From NCBI RefSeq assembly GCF_003289965.1, contig NZ_QMBQ01000003.1, positions 310,001-374,000 on the forward strand: 64,000 nt of DNA. The letters are read 5' to 3'. The notes under the pieces are model-generated. The model was not told the DNA's origin, did not search any database, and saw nothing but the letters and a program-made list of their open reading frames with translations. Both the position numbers and the translations under genes were made by a program. Positions 26,531-35,325 of this stretch are shown in pieces (the stretch's first letter is position 1; the number at the start of each line of letters is the position of its first letter). The DNA comes from Mesorhizobium atlanticum. Lineage in GTDB: Bacteria > Pseudomonadota > Alphaproteobacteria > Rhizobiales > Rhizobiaceae.

Positions 26531-27010
26531 TCAGATCCAGCGCCGAACCCTTTTGGCATAGTCGCGATATTTCTTGCCGAACTTCGCCGTCAGGATCTTT
26601 TCCTCCTTCTCGATCGCAAGCTTCTGCGTGGCGAAGGCGGCGAGGAAGGCGAAGATCAGGAACCAGGCGATGCCGGTGATGAAGGCGACGCCGATCAAAA
26701 GCAGCGTGTTGGCGAGATACATCGGGTTGCGGGTGATGCCGAAGGGACCTGACGTCACCAGGTGGTCGGGCTCGGCATTGGGGTCGAGCGTCGTCCTGGC
26801 CTTGAACATGGCGCGAATGGCGGTGATCCAGAGCATGGCTACGCCGAACAGCGCCACCCAGCCGACGCCGAACATGAGGTCGCCAAAAATGTCGCCGATC
26901 CAGGGCAGCGGGTAGAGCATGCCGAGCACGATGCTCGCCGCGATCGCCACCACATAGATAACCGGCGGCCAGGGAATGATCCCGTGTCTGGGCTTTGCGA
27001 TGCCCGTCAT
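26531..27010 (-). CDS. Isoprenylcysteine carboxyl methyltransferase family protein
   Basis: 159 residues with about four helices. The C-terminal motif VTSGPFGITRNPMYLAN ... EKEEKILTAKFGKKYRDY is the SAM-binding signature of the ICMT/PEMT family of membrane methyltransferases. The true substrate in bacteria is generally unknown. The start ATG at 27010 overlaps the stop of the upstream acetyltransferase-like gene, so the two membrane proteins are co-translated. Confidence 0.85.
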   Translation of the reverse strand: MTGIAKPRHGIIPWPPVIYVVAIAASIVLGMLYPLPWIGDIFGDLMFGVGWVALFGVAMLWITAIRAMFKARTTLDPNAEPDHLVTSGPFGITRNPMYLANTLLLIGVAFITGIAWFLIFAFLAAFATQKLAIEKEEKILTAKFGKKYRDYAKRVRRWI

Positions 27011-28008
27011 TGCTGCCCTCCCTCCATCTGGTCTTCGGTCGCTGCGGTGCAGGTTTCCGCAAGGTCGGCCAGATGCGATTTCCAGACGCTGGACTGGTCG
27101 TTGGCGTAGAGCTTGTCGAAAGACCCTTCGCCCTTCAGCGTGTCCAGCATGCAGCCACAATAGCTTGTACAGAACTTGCTGTCGCGCTGCTGTTCGCACT
27201 GCGCCTGGCAGGCCGGCAGGAAGCCGGCTTCCTTGTCCTGGGGGGCAGCGGGCATGACCTGCGAGAACATCCAGACCGAGCCGAACAGAAGCGGCTGGTG
27301 GATGAGGTAGAAGGCGAGGCTGTGGCGGCCGATGAAGGTCAGCGGCTTCGACCAGCGGCCGGGCGCCCACGTTCCCAGCCGGGCAAGCAGGCCCGTGGCG
27401 GAAGCCAGCTTGACCGCGGCTATGCCCGCAAGCACGGCGCCGAACCAGGGAAAGAGCGGCACATAGTCGTTGGAACGCGGGTTGATGGCGGAAAGGCCGA
27501 CCCACCACAGCGCCGGATGATCGAAGAATTCCGACCGCAGATAGTAGGGGGCTGCGGTGACGGCAGCGGCAATGACTGCCGTCAGCAGCCAAGGCAGCGT
27601 GAGAAAGGCGAGGCCGAGCAGGCTGGCCAGCGCGATCTCGTGCAGGATGCCGAAGAAGATGAAACCGTCCGGCGTGACAAGATAAGTCACCGCCGAAATG
27701 GCGATCGCCGCCGCCGCGACCATGGCGAAGCGCTTCCAGAAGCCTGGCCAGCGGATCTGGCGGCCATGGGCGAGGAACAGGCTGACGCCGACCAGGAACA
27801 GGAAAGTCGAGGCGATGCAGCGCGCATAGAACTTCCACCAGCCGAAGGCGGTGAGGCCGGGAGCGGTATAGCCGAAATTCTCGAGATCCCAGGTGAAATG
27901 GTAGCTCGCCATAGCGATCAGCGCGACGCCGCGCAGGATGTCGAAGGCGGCGATGCGGCCCTGCTTGGGCGCGTCCTGAACGGGTTCGCTCGTCGTTTGA
28001 AGGCTCAT
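27007..28008 (-). CDS. DUF1624 membrane protein (heparan N-acetyltransferase-like)
   Basis: 333 residues. The opening RIAAFDILRGVALIAMASYHFTWDL and GRHSLAFYLIHQPLLF match the acyltransferase-like DUF1624/HGSNAT_cat family, which has about eight to ten helices. The last 70 residues form a soluble tail with seven cysteines, five of them clustered in about 20 residues (CQAQCEQQ ... CTSYCGCM), which is not part of the usual domain. It may be a disulfide- or metal-stabilised domain. Function is not known to me. Confidence 0.82.
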   Translation of the reverse strand: MSLQTTSEPVQDAPKQGRIAAFDILRGVALIAMASYHFTWDLENFGYTAPGLTAFGWWKFYARCIASTFLFLVGVSLFLAHGRQIRWPGFWKRFAMVAAAAIAISAVTYLVTPDGFIFFGILHEIALASLLGLAFLTLPWLLTAVIAAAVTAAPYYLRSEFFDHPALWWVGLSAINPRSNDYVPLFPWFGAVLAGIAAVKLASATGLLARLGTWAPGRWSKPLTFIGRHSLAFYLIHQPLLFGSVWMFSQVMPAAPQDKEAGFLPACQAQCEQQRDSKFCTSYCGCMLDTLKGEGSFDKLYANDQSSVWKSHLADLAETCTAATEDQMEGGQQ

Positions 28009-28238
28009 CGTCTGGCAATCCGATTCAGTCGTGCCAAACGACTATCACGGTTCAAGCGGGCGACAGAAGCCGGCGGCCATCAATGCGTTTCATGGCAGCC
28101 ATGAAATTTCGCTTTAGGCCAGCGGCGGAAAGCCTTTGACAGGCTTCGCTTTTCGGCCCCCGGGGGTCGGTTTCCTGCTACTGGCCGGCGGCCGGTCCGG
28201 CCAGATTTTGGCAAAGCGATTCACGTCCCGGAGGGCCG

Positions 28239-29438
28239 ATGTCCACCCATGTGCGCCATCCGATCTGGCTTCCGGCCCTGCGGCCGGCGGACGCGCGCAC
28301 CTTCGCCTCGCTCTATGCCGTGGAATCCTTCGCCCGCGCGACGATCTCCAGCGTGATCCCGATCCAGGCCTACGAGATCCTGCACAATGAGCGGATCGTC
28401 TCGATCCTCTACACCATCGTGTCGCTGATGGGCCTTTCGGTCACGCTGTTCATGCCGATGCTCATCCGCCGTTTCGCACGGCGCTGGGTCTACACGGCCG
28501 GCTGCGTGCTGCTGGCGATCGGCTCGGCCTTCTTCGTCACCCACACGCTGCCCGGACAGATTGCAGGCATGCTGTGCCGCGTCATGGGGGCGAGCGCGCT
28601 GTCGATCACGCTCAACCTCTACATCATGGACCACATCCGCAAGACCGACTTCATGCAGGCGGAGTCGCTGCGCATGGCCTGGTCGATGTTCGCCTGGACC
28701 GGCGGGCCGACGCTCGGCATCTTCCTCTACACACATTTCGGCATCTATGCCGCGCATGGCGCGGTCGTGGTCTTTGCGTTCGCGCTGCTTTGCCTGTTCT
28801 GGTTCTACCGGTTGAGCGACAACCAGTCGATCCGGCCCGGCAAGTCGCGTCCGGCCAATCCGCTCGCCAATATCGGCCGCTTCGTGAAGCAGCCGAGGCT
28901 GAGACTTGCCTGGCTGATCGCCTTCGGCCGCTCCTGCTTCTGGACGACGTTCTTCGTCTATGGCCCGCTGTTCATGGTGATCACCGGCGAGGGCAAGCTT
29001 GCCGGCGGCCTGCTTGTCTCGGCCGGCAACGCGCTTCTGTTCGTGGCGATCTTCTGGGGCAGGGCCGGCAAGCGCTTCGGCGGAAGGCGGGTCATGACCT
29101 TCGCCTATTTCGCCATGGCTGCCATGCTGTTCGCTGCGGGCGGCATCGGCGAGGCCGCGCCGCTGCTCACGGCCGCGCTGCTGCTCTGCGGCGCACTCTT
29201 CACCATCGCCCTCGACGCGCTCGGCTCGACCGCCTTCATGCGCTCGGTCCGTTCCTACGAGAAGGCGCAGATGGCGGCGGTCTACCGCACCTATCTCGAT
29301 TTCTCCGAGCTGACGCCGCCGCTGGTCTGTTCGGTTGTGCTCACCTTCTTCGGCCTGGGATCGGTGTTCGTCACGCTCGGCATGCTGGCCGCCTTCTGCG
29401 GCTTCGTCACCTGGCGCTATCTGCCGAAGGCGTTTTGA
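28239..29438 (+). CDS. Major facilitator superfamily transporter
   Basis: 399 residues from the ATG at 28239 after GGAGGG. About twelve hydrophobic helices are visible, with a polar central loop (YRLSDNQSIRPGKSRPANP). The first loop, LIRRFARRW, is a weak version of the MFS GxxxDRxGRR motif. Substrate cannot be read from the sequence. Its 3' end overlaps the convergent Rieske gene by 32 bases. Confidence 0.85.
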   Translation: MSTHVRHPIWLPALRPADARTFASLYAVESFARATISSVIPIQAYEILHNERIVSILYTIVSLMGLSVTLFMPMLIRRFARRWVYTAGCVLLAIGSAFFVTHTLPGQIAGMLCRVMGASALSITLNLYIMDHIRKTDFMQAESLRMAWSMFAWTGGPTLGIFLYTHFGIYAAHGAVVVFAFALLCLFWFYRLSDNQSIRPGKSRPANPLANIGRFVKQPRLRLAWLIAFGRSCFWTTFFVYGPLFMVITGEGKLAGGLLVSAGNALLFVAIFWGRAGKRFGGRRVMTFAYFAMAAMLFAAGGIGEAAPLLTAALLLCGALFTIALDALGSTAFMRSVRSYEKAQMAAVYRTYLDFSELTPPLVCSVVLTFFGLGSVFVTLGMLAAFCGFVTWRYLPKAF

Positions 29439-30597
29439 GCGCCGCGTGGCGCTCGCGCACCCAATCGTGAAAGCGGCGCAGGTCGTATTCCTCGGGCATC
29501 AGCACGCCGGCCTCATGGCGCATCGAGCGCAGGCCCTTCTGGTTGACCTCGCAGATCGCGGCGTCTTCCTCAAGCACCTGGGTGCCGAAGGCGACGATGT
29601 TGTCGATATCGGTCTTTCCCAATGCATCGGGAGCGAACAGCCATTCGGCGGTGAGCTCGGTCTGCTCGGGGCCGAGCGGGGCGAGCCGCACCGTGCGCAT
29701 GTAGTCGACATGGCCGACGATGAACATCGAGGGCAGCGACGTGGCATAGGTCTGGCCGGCGGCGCGCTCGGCGGGGGTCAAGCCTGGAAAGACTGGGCCG
29801 TGGACGTGGCCGTCCTTCGACCACGTCTCTGCGCCGACGCGCAGGCGGCCGGAAAATTCCGGAGCGTCATTGTCGGCGTGGCGCGCCCATTCGGGATCGT
29901 CATGCCTTGCCATTAGCCCGCGGCCGTAGATCGGCACCAGCCGCGACAGATCCTTGTGCACGCCCGGGCAGTGCAGGCACTCGTTGAAGTTTTCCCAGAA
30001 AATCTTCCAGTTGCAGTTCATCACCTTGGTGAGCCGATGGCCGGTGACGAGCGTTTCCAGCGGCCAGTTGGAAAGGTCGCCGGAGCCGCGATCGAACGAG
30101 CTTTCCGCCGAGTCCTCGGGTTCCTCGGCGAGGTTGATGAAGACGAAGCCGCGCCAGAGCGAGAGCGCGACGCGGTAGAGCGGATAATCGGCCTTGTCGA
30201 AGCCTTCGGGCAGCGATTTCGACGGCACGCGCACGAGATCGCCGCGCAGCGAATAGGACCATGCGTGGTAGGGGCAGGTGAGCAGCCTGGCCTTCAGGCG
30301 CCCGGCACTTTCCTGGAAAAGCTGCGAGCCGCGATGCCGGCAGGTGTTGTGGAAGGCGCGCAAGGCGCCGGTCTCGTCGCGCAGCACGACGATCTCCTGG
30401 CTGGCGATGCGCACCGTTCGGAAGGCAAGCGGCTCGGCGATGTCGGACTCGCGGCAGACCATCAGCCAGCTTCGATACCAGATGGCGTCCAGATCGCGCC
30501 GGTATGCTTCGGCATCCCAATAGGCCGCCGGCGGCAAGGTCGGGTGGAGGCTGGTCAGGCCGTTGTAAGGATCGCGTTCGCTCGCATTGGGCTGCAT
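29407..30597 (-). CDS. Rieske oxygenase alpha subunit, possibly glycine betaine demethylase-like
   Basis: 396 residues from the ATG at 30597 after GGGAGAAG. A longer frame upstream was rejected. The Rieske [2Fe-2S] ligands are in NTCRHRGS and LTCPYHAWSYSL (residues about 85-110). The mononuclear iron region follows in NWKIFWENFNECLHCPGVH. The family includes choline/betaine monooxygenases such as GbcA. The nearby sox and dimethylglycine dehydrogenase-like genes fit a betaine route, but the reductase partner GbcB is absent and these genes lie 13-27 kb away. Confidence 0.85.
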   Translation of the reverse strand: MQPNASERDPYNGLTSLHPTLPPAAYWDAEAYRRDLDAIWYRSWLMVCRESDIAEPLAFRTVRIASQEIVVLRDETGALRAFHNTCRHRGSQLFQESAGRLKARLLTCPYHAWSYSLRGDLVRVPSKSLPEGFDKADYPLYRVALSLWRGFVFINLAEEPEDSAESSFDRGSGDLSNWPLETLVTGHRLTKVMNCNWKIFWENFNECLHCPGVHKDLSRLVPIYGRGLMARHDDPEWARHADNDAPEFSGRLRVGAETWSKDGHVHGPVFPGLTPAERAAGQTYATSLPSMFIVGHVDYMRTVRLAPLGPEQTELTAEWLFAPDALGKTDIDNIVAFGTQVLEEDAAICEVNQKGLRSMRHEAGVLMPEEYDLRRFHDWVRERHAALKTPSADSAR

Positions 30598-30687
30598 CGG
30601 CTTCTCCCGGGTGACGACAGCCGACACCCGGGCCAAGGAGTTGTCAATCGCGAGGCGGACGCATTGTTTCAGTCGCGCAGGAACCTT

Positions 30688-31395
30688 ATGGTCGCGCGCA
30701 TGCTGCCAAGAACCATGTCGCTTACCGAGGAGCTGGTCGCGCGCTGCTTTCGCGTTGTCGAGGATAGCGGGCCCGATCCTGATGCTGCGCATCTGGATGA
30801 CGCGGACTATGACGCGATGACGCGCAAGCTGGAGGCTCAGCTTCCCGCCAACGAACCGCTTTGGCTGTTTGGCTACGGCTCCCTGATCTGGAAGCCCGAG
30901 ATCGAGCATGTCGAGGAGCGGGTGGCCCTGCTGCGCGGCTGGCACAGATCCTTCTGCATGAAGATGACGCGTTGGCGCGGCACCAAGGAAAGCCCGGGCC
31001 TGATGATGGCGCTGGACCGGGGCGGACAGTGCAAGGGCGTCGCCTTTCGACTTGGCGATGGCGACCGGCGCGAGCAACTCGACAAGATCCTGCGGCGCGA
31101 GGTGACGCTGAAGCCGACCAGCTATCATCCGCGCCTGATCAACATGACGAGCGATGCCGGTCCGTTGCGGGCGCTGGCCTTCGTCATCAATCGCCACGGT
31201 ACCACCTATGCCGGTCCGTTGAGCGAGGAGGCGGTTGTCGAAAGGCTGGCGACCTCCTGCGGCCATTGGGGCTCGGGCGCCGATTATCTCTACAACACGG
31301 TGAAGAACCTGGAGCAGCGCGGAATCCACGATACGCATCTGTGGCGGTTGCAGCAGCTCGTCGCTACTCGGATCGCCGGCTCGAAGCAGTCGTAA
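30688..31395 (+). CDS. chaC: Gamma-glutamylcyclotransferase, ChaC family
   Basis: 235 residues from the ATG at 30688 after AGGAA; an ATG at 30715 is an alternative. The WLFGYGSLIWKP phosphate-loop motif is typical of the ChaC/GGCT fold, and the GWHRSFCMKMTRWRGT and LRREVTLKPTSYHPRL segments follow as in ChaC, the latter with the presumed catalytic Glu. ChaC-type enzymes degrade glutathione to 5-oxoproline and Cys-Gly. The gene stands alone between the divergent Rieske gene and cobP. Confidence 0.9.
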   Translation: MVARMLPRTMSLTEELVARCFRVVEDSGPDPDAAHLDDADYDAMTRKLEAQLPANEPLWLFGYGSLIWKPEIEHVEERVALLRGWHRSFCMKMTRWRGTKESPGLMMALDRGGQCKGVAFRLGDGDRREQLDKILRREVTLKPTSYHPRLINMTSDAGPLRALAFVINRHGTTYAGPLSEEAVVERLATSCGHWGSGADYLYNTVKNLEQRGIHDTHLWRLQQLVATRIAGSKQS

Positions 31396-31519
31396 GCCGT
31401 GCCGCAATCGCGCCGAGCGGTGGCGGAATTTGGTTTGCCGGTCTGAGCGCTTCTGCCTAAAGTCGCGCCCTGTCAGCCCATTGGCTGCCGCAAGAATTCA
31501 TCCGAGGACCAAGGCAGGA

Positions 31520-32065
31520 ATGACCGGCGCGACAGCCGCGAGCGGCAATAGAGCTTCCAGTCGGAAACTGACATTCATCCTGGGCGGGGCGCGCTCGGGC
31601 AAGAGCTCTTATGCCGAGAAGCTGACGACCGCTAACCCGTCGCCCTGGACCTACATCGCCACGGCACAGGCCTATGACGAGGAGATGCGCGAGCGCATTG
31701 CGCTGCATCGGTCGCGGCGCGGCGAAGGCTGGGTCACCGTCGACGCGCCGCTCGACCTGGTTGGCGCAATCGAGGCTTTGCCGAATCACGAACCTGTGCT
31801 GATCGATTGCCTGACGCTGTGGCTCACCAACCATATGTTGGCCGAGCATGATGTCGAGGCCGAATGCCGGCAACTGGCGAATGTGCTGTCGCGGCCGCGC
31901 GGGCCGTGGTTCGTGGTTTCGAACGAGGTCGGGCTCGGCATCGTGCCCGACAATGCGCTGGCGCGCCGGTTCCGCGATGCAGCGGGCCGACTCAACCAGC
32001 AGGTCGCGGCCACTGCCGACAATGTGCTGATGATGGTGGCGGGGCTGCCGCTCAAGGTGAAGTGA
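31520..32065 (+). CDS. cobP: Adenosylcobinamide kinase / guanylyltransferase
   Basis: 181 residues from the ATG at 31520. The P-loop GGARSGKSSYAE is at residues 22-33, followed by YIATAQAYDEEMRERI with the guanylylated-histidine region HRSRRGEGW, and IDCLTLWLTN. The enzyme phosphorylates adenosylcobinamide and adds GMP in late B12 assembly. It precedes cobO by one base. I found no cobalamin riboswitch in the 120 bases upstream. Confidence 0.93.
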   Translation: MTGATAASGNRASSRKLTFILGGARSGKSSYAEKLTTANPSPWTYIATAQAYDEEMRERIALHRSRRGEGWVTVDAPLDLVGAIEALPNHEPVLIDCLTLWLTNHMLAEHDVEAECRQLANVLSRPRGPWFVVSNEVGLGIVPDNALARRFRDAAGRLNQQVAATADNVLMMVAGLPLKVK

Positions 32066-32066
32066 C

Positions 32067-32681
32067 ATGGCCGAAATCGAGGAAAAGGACGCCGAGCGCC
32101 ATCGCGCCAAGATGGCGAAGCGCAAGGCGGTGCAGGATGCCGAGGTCGCCGGCAAGACGATCGAGAAAGGCCTCCTGATCGTCAACACCGGTCCAGGCAA
32201 GGGCAAGACCACGGCCGCGTTCGGCCTGGCGCTGAGGATGCTGGGCTACGGCAAGCGCGTCGGCGTCGTCCAATTCATCAAGGGCAAATGGCATACCGGC
32301 GAAAAGGACGCCTTTGCCGCCTTCGGCGACCGCGTCGTCTGGCATGCGATGGGCGAGGGGTTCACGTGGGAGACCCAGGATCTCAAACGCGACATCGCCG
32401 CCGCTGAAGCGGCCTGGGTCAAGGCGCTGGAACTAATGGCCGATCCGTCGATCAGCCTCGTGGTGCTCGACGAGCTCAACATCGCGCTGCGCTACGATTA
32501 TCTCGACCTGGAAAAGGTGGTCGCGGCATTGAAGGCGCGCCGGGACGATCTGCATGTGATCGTCACCGGCCGAAACGCCAAGCCGCTGCTTGTCGAGGCG
32601 GCCGATCTGGTCACTGAGATGGGCCTGACGAAGCACCATTTCTCCGCCGGCGTGAAAGCGCAGCAAGGAATTGAGTTCTAA
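32067..32681 (+). CDS. cobO: Cob(I)yrinic acid a,c-diamide adenosyltransferase
   Basis: 204 residues. CobO/BtuR family: P-loop NTGPGKGKTTAAFGLALR (Walker residues 42-49), QFIKGKWHTGE and VVLDELNIALRYDYLD. It attaches the adenosyl group to reduced corrinoids. Its TAA stop overlaps the convergent cobD TAG by three bases (CTAA), leaving no room for a terminator between them. Confidence 0.95.
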   Translation: MAEIEEKDAERHRAKMAKRKAVQDAEVAGKTIEKGLLIVNTGPGKGKTTAAFGLALRMLGYGKRVGVVQFIKGKWHTGEKDAFAAFGDRVVWHAMGEGFTWETQDLKRDIAAAEAAWVKALELMADPSISLVVLDELNIALRYDYLDLEKVVAALKARRDDLHVIVTGRNAKPLLVEAADLVTEMGLTKHHFSAGVKAQQGIEF

Positions 32682-33685
32682 AGCGCGTTGGCGCCTTGGC
32701 CGCTGATTTGGATGGTCAGATAGATCACGATCGCCGACAGCACCGCGAATAGGCCGAGCAGCAGCCAATCCGCGACGCGATAAAGTTTCAGCGCCTGGCG
32801 GATGTCGGTGCTTTCGGCCTCGCGGCGACCGCCTTCGCCCATGAAGGCGTCCTCGACGACCTCGCCGCCATAGCTGCGCGGTCCGGCGAGCGACAGCCCC
32901 AGCGCGCCGGCCATCGCGGCTTCCGGCCAGCCTGCATTGGGCGAGCGGTGTTTCCTGGCATCGCGGCGCATGACGTGCCAGGCGGCGCGTGGATCGGCGC
33001 CCGGGACCAGAAAGGCCGCCAGCACGATGAGCAGGCCGGTGAGCCTGGATGCCGGCAGGTTTATCAGATCGTCGAAGCGGGCGGCTGCACGGCCAAAGGC
33101 TTCGTGTTTCGGCGTGCGGTGGCCGATCATCGAATCGGCAGTGTTGGCTGCCTTGTAGGCGGCACCTCCGGCAAGGCCGCCGATCCCGGTCCAGAAGGCC
33201 GGTGCGACGATGCCATCCGAAAAATTCTCGGCCAGGCTTTCGATCGCCGCGCGGGCGACACCTGCCTTGTCCAACTTTTCAGGATCGCGGCCGACGATGC
33301 GTGAGACGGCGATGCGGCCAAGCGTCAGGCCGCCGGTCTCCAGCGCGTCGGCAACCTCCTCGACATGCTCCGCGAGGCTTTTCTGCGACAGCAGCGAGGA
33401 ACCGAGGATGGCGGCAATGATCAGACCTGTCGGGAACATCAGCCAGAGCAGGACATGCAGCGCAAGGCCGATGAGGCCAGGCACCAGCAAAATAATGAGC
33501 AACGCCCGCACACCCTGGCGGCGACGGATTTCGTCGGAATCTGTGGCGCGGTTGAGCCGGCGATCGAGAAAGGATATCAGCCTGCCGATCCAGGTGACCG
33601 GATGGCCGATAGCGTTGAACAGCCAGTCCGGATAGCCGAGGACCCGTTCGACGGCGAGTGACAGGAAAGCGATCAGGACAGACAT
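32678..33685 (-). CDS. cobD: Adenosylcobinamide-phosphate synthase (CbiB/CobD)
   Basis: 335 residues, integral membrane protein of the CobD/CbiB family: YPDWLFNAIGHPVTWIGRLI, RIVGRDPEKLDKAGVARAAIESLAENFSDGIVAPAFW and NTADSMIGH are the conserved segments. It attaches the aminopropanol phosphate arm to adenosylcobyric acid. Its ATG shares the CATG tetranucleotide at 33683-33686 with the divergent cobC start, and its stop overlaps cobO. Confidence 0.95.
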   Translation of the reverse strand: MSVLIAFLSLAVERVLGYPDWLFNAIGHPVTWIGRLISFLDRRLNRATDSDEIRRRQGVRALLIILLVPGLIGLALHVLLWLMFPTGLIIAAILGSSLLSQKSLAEHVEEVADALETGGLTLGRIAVSRIVGRDPEKLDKAGVARAAIESLAENFSDGIVAPAFWTGIGGLAGGAAYKAANTADSMIGHRTPKHEAFGRAAARFDDLINLPASRLTGLLIVLAAFLVPGADPRAAWHVMRRDARKHRSPNAGWPEAAMAGALGLSLAGPRSYGGEVVEDAFMGEGGRREAESTDIRQALKLYRVADWLLLGLFAVLSAIVIYLTIQISGQGANAL

Positions 33686-34724
33686 GAAGCTTCTAAGCGG
33701 CGCGATCGCGGCGGTTGATCATGGCGGCAGCCTTGGCCGGGCAAGCGCGCTTTTTCCTCATGCGCCACAACCTTTCGTGGACCTCTCGACAGGTATCAAC
33801 CCGCACTCCTATCCGCTTTTCGAACTGCCCGCCACCGCCCTGACCCGATTGCCGGAGGCAGGACAACTGCGCGAATTGGCCGAAATTGCGGCTGCGGCCT
33901 ATGGCGCGCCATCTGTGGCGCATGTGGCGGCGGCGCCCGGCACGCAGATTCTGCTGCCGCGTGTGGCTTCGCTGCTGCGGCCCGGCAAGGCGCTGGTGCT
34001 CGGCCCGACCTATGCCGAACACGCCCGGGCTGCTGCGATAGCCGGCCATGCGGTTGCGGAGGTCAGCGATTTCGACGCGCTGGCGGACGCGGATCTTGCG
34101 GTGCTGGTCAATCCCAACAATCCGGACGGTCGGGTGATCGAAAAGCCGCGCCTGCTTGAACTCGCGGCGCTGCTTCGCGCCAAGGGCGGGCTGCTCGTCG
34201 TCGACGAGGCCTTCATGGATGTCGGACCGGTCGAGCAAAGCCTGGCCGGCGATGTCGAGGAGGGCGGCATTGTCGTGCTGCGCTCGTTCGGCAAGTTCTT
34301 CGGCCTGGCGGGTGTTCGGCTCGGCTTCGCGTTGGCGGATCCGTTGACGGCCGAACGGCTGGATGCGCAGCTCGGGCCCTGGGCGGTGGCTGGTCCGGCG
34401 CTCGAATATGGCATCCGCGCCCTGTCGGATGCGGGATGGCAGGCCGATATGCGGCAACGCCTGGCGCAAGATGCCGGGCGGCTCGACGTCCTGCTTGGCC
34501 GATTCGATGTGCCGGTCGCCGGCGGCACCAGCCTATTCCGCTATTTGTCGTTTCCCGAGGCACAGAGCCTGTTTTCGGCGCTTGGTTCAAGTGGCGTGCT
34601 CGTCCGCCATTTCGCCGAGCGGCCTGGAGTGCTGCGTGTCGGCCTGCCGGGCAGCGAGGCGGAATGGCTGCGCCTTGAAGGCGCGCTTGCCGCCTGGGCC
34701 CAAAATCAAAGAGAAAGAGCATGA
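33684..34724 (+). CDS. cobC: Threonine-phosphate decarboxylase
   Basis: 346 residues, PLP-dependent fold type I. DHGGSLGRASALFPHAPQPFVDLSTGINP is the CobC/CobD(Salmonella) opening. VNPNNPDGR and the PLP lysine in VVLRSFGKFFGLAGVRLGF follow. It makes the aminopropanol phosphate used by the enzyme encoded by the divergent cobD. The ribosome site CAGGAC lies inside cobD. Its TGA stop (34722-34724) lies within a repeat element. Confidence 0.95.
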   Translation: MKLLSGAIAAVDHGGSLGRASALFPHAPQPFVDLSTGINPHSYPLFELPATALTRLPEAGQLRELAEIAAAAYGAPSVAHVAAAPGTQILLPRVASLLRPGKALVLGPTYAEHARAAAIAGHAVAEVSDFDALADADLAVLVNPNNPDGRVIEKPRLLELAALLRAKGGLLVVDEAFMDVGPVEQSLAGDVEEGGIVVLRSFGKFFGLAGVRLGFALADPLTAERLDAQLGPWAVAGPALEYGIRALSDAGWQADMRQRLAQDAGRLDVLLGRFDVPVAGGTSLFRYLSFPEAQSLFSALGSSGVLVRHFAERPGVLRVGLPGSEAEWLRLEGALAAWAQNQRERA

Positions 34725-34765
34725 TGTCGCCCGAAACCGCTTCACACTTTTCGGCATCATGCTCT
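34716..34765. repeat. Rhizobial repeat family 1, short copy
   Basis: AGAGCATGATG ... CATCATGCTCT is a 50-base hairpin with the internal sequence cccgaaaccgcttcacacttttcgg. It resembles the very common AGAGCATGAT repeats of Rhizobiales. The element contains the last three codons and stop of cobC. Confidence 0.8.
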
Positions 34766-34797
34766 AGGCGCAAGGATGCGCCGAAGGAGTTCGCACA

Positions 34798-35307
34798 ATG
34801 ATCCATGTCTGTTCGCTGTCGAAGGTCGACGAGACCGTGGCAAGGACCGGTGCGCAGCGGCTGCTTTCGCTGCTTGCCGCGGGCACGGAAGTGACGCGCC
34901 CGGCCTCGATCCTGGCGGAAAACCATCTGCACCTCGTCATGCACGATATCGCTGTGGCGCAGGAAGGCATGACGATGCCAGGTGAGGAGCACGTCCGCGC
35001 CTTGCTCGATTTCGCCTACCGTTGGGATCGCGTGAAGCCGCTGGTCGTGCATTGCTATGCCGGCGTGAGCCGCTCGACCGCCTCGGCCTATATCATTGCG
35101 GCGGCGCTGGCGCCGAAGCGTGACGAGATGGAACTCGCCAAGACGCTGCGTTTTCTCTCGCCGACCGCAACGCCCAATCCACGATTGATCGCCGTCGCCG
35201 ACATGCTGCTTCAGCGCGATGGCCGCATGATTACGGCGATCGAGGCGATCGGGCGCGGTGCCGACGCGTTCGAAGGAGTCCCCTTCGAATTGGGGATCGA
35301 AGCTTAG
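34798..35307 (+). CDS. Protein-tyrosine-phosphatase-like protein
   Basis: 169 residues. VVHCYAGVSRSTASAY contains the cysteine-phosphatase signature HCx5RS (His85, Cys86, Arg92, Ser93). Asp50 in LVMHDIA is a candidate general acid. The fold is that of small dual-specificity phosphatases. A ribosome site GAAGGAG lies at 34783-34789. It follows the cob genes on the same strand across a repeat hairpin; whether it acts on a cobalamin intermediate, on protein or on another phosphate ester cannot be told. Confidence 0.85.
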   Translation: MIHVCSLSKVDETVARTGAQRLLSLLAAGTEVTRPASILAENHLHLVMHDIAVAQEGMTMPGEEHVRALLDFAYRWDRVKPLVVHCYAGVSRSTASAYIIAAALAPKRDEMELAKTLRFLSPTATPNPRLIAVADMLLQRDGRMITAIEAIGRGADAFEGVPFELGIEA

Positions 35308-35325
35308 ATCACAGCGGACGCAGCG

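Noticed and set aside
29956..30687. N-terminal extension of the ChaC frame by more than 240 codons
   Set aside because: The extension is antisense to the Rieske gene; ChaC proteins start near the GYGSL motif and a ribosome site precedes the ATG at 30688.
30598..31407. N-terminal extension of the Rieske protein by 270 codons
   Set aside because: The extension is antisense to chaC; a GGGAGAAG ribosome site and ATG at 30597 give a normal family length.
31396..31519. Cobalamin riboswitch upstream of cobP
   Set aside because: I looked for a B12-box-like core and the multi-stem layout; only about 120 bases are available and no convincing match is present.
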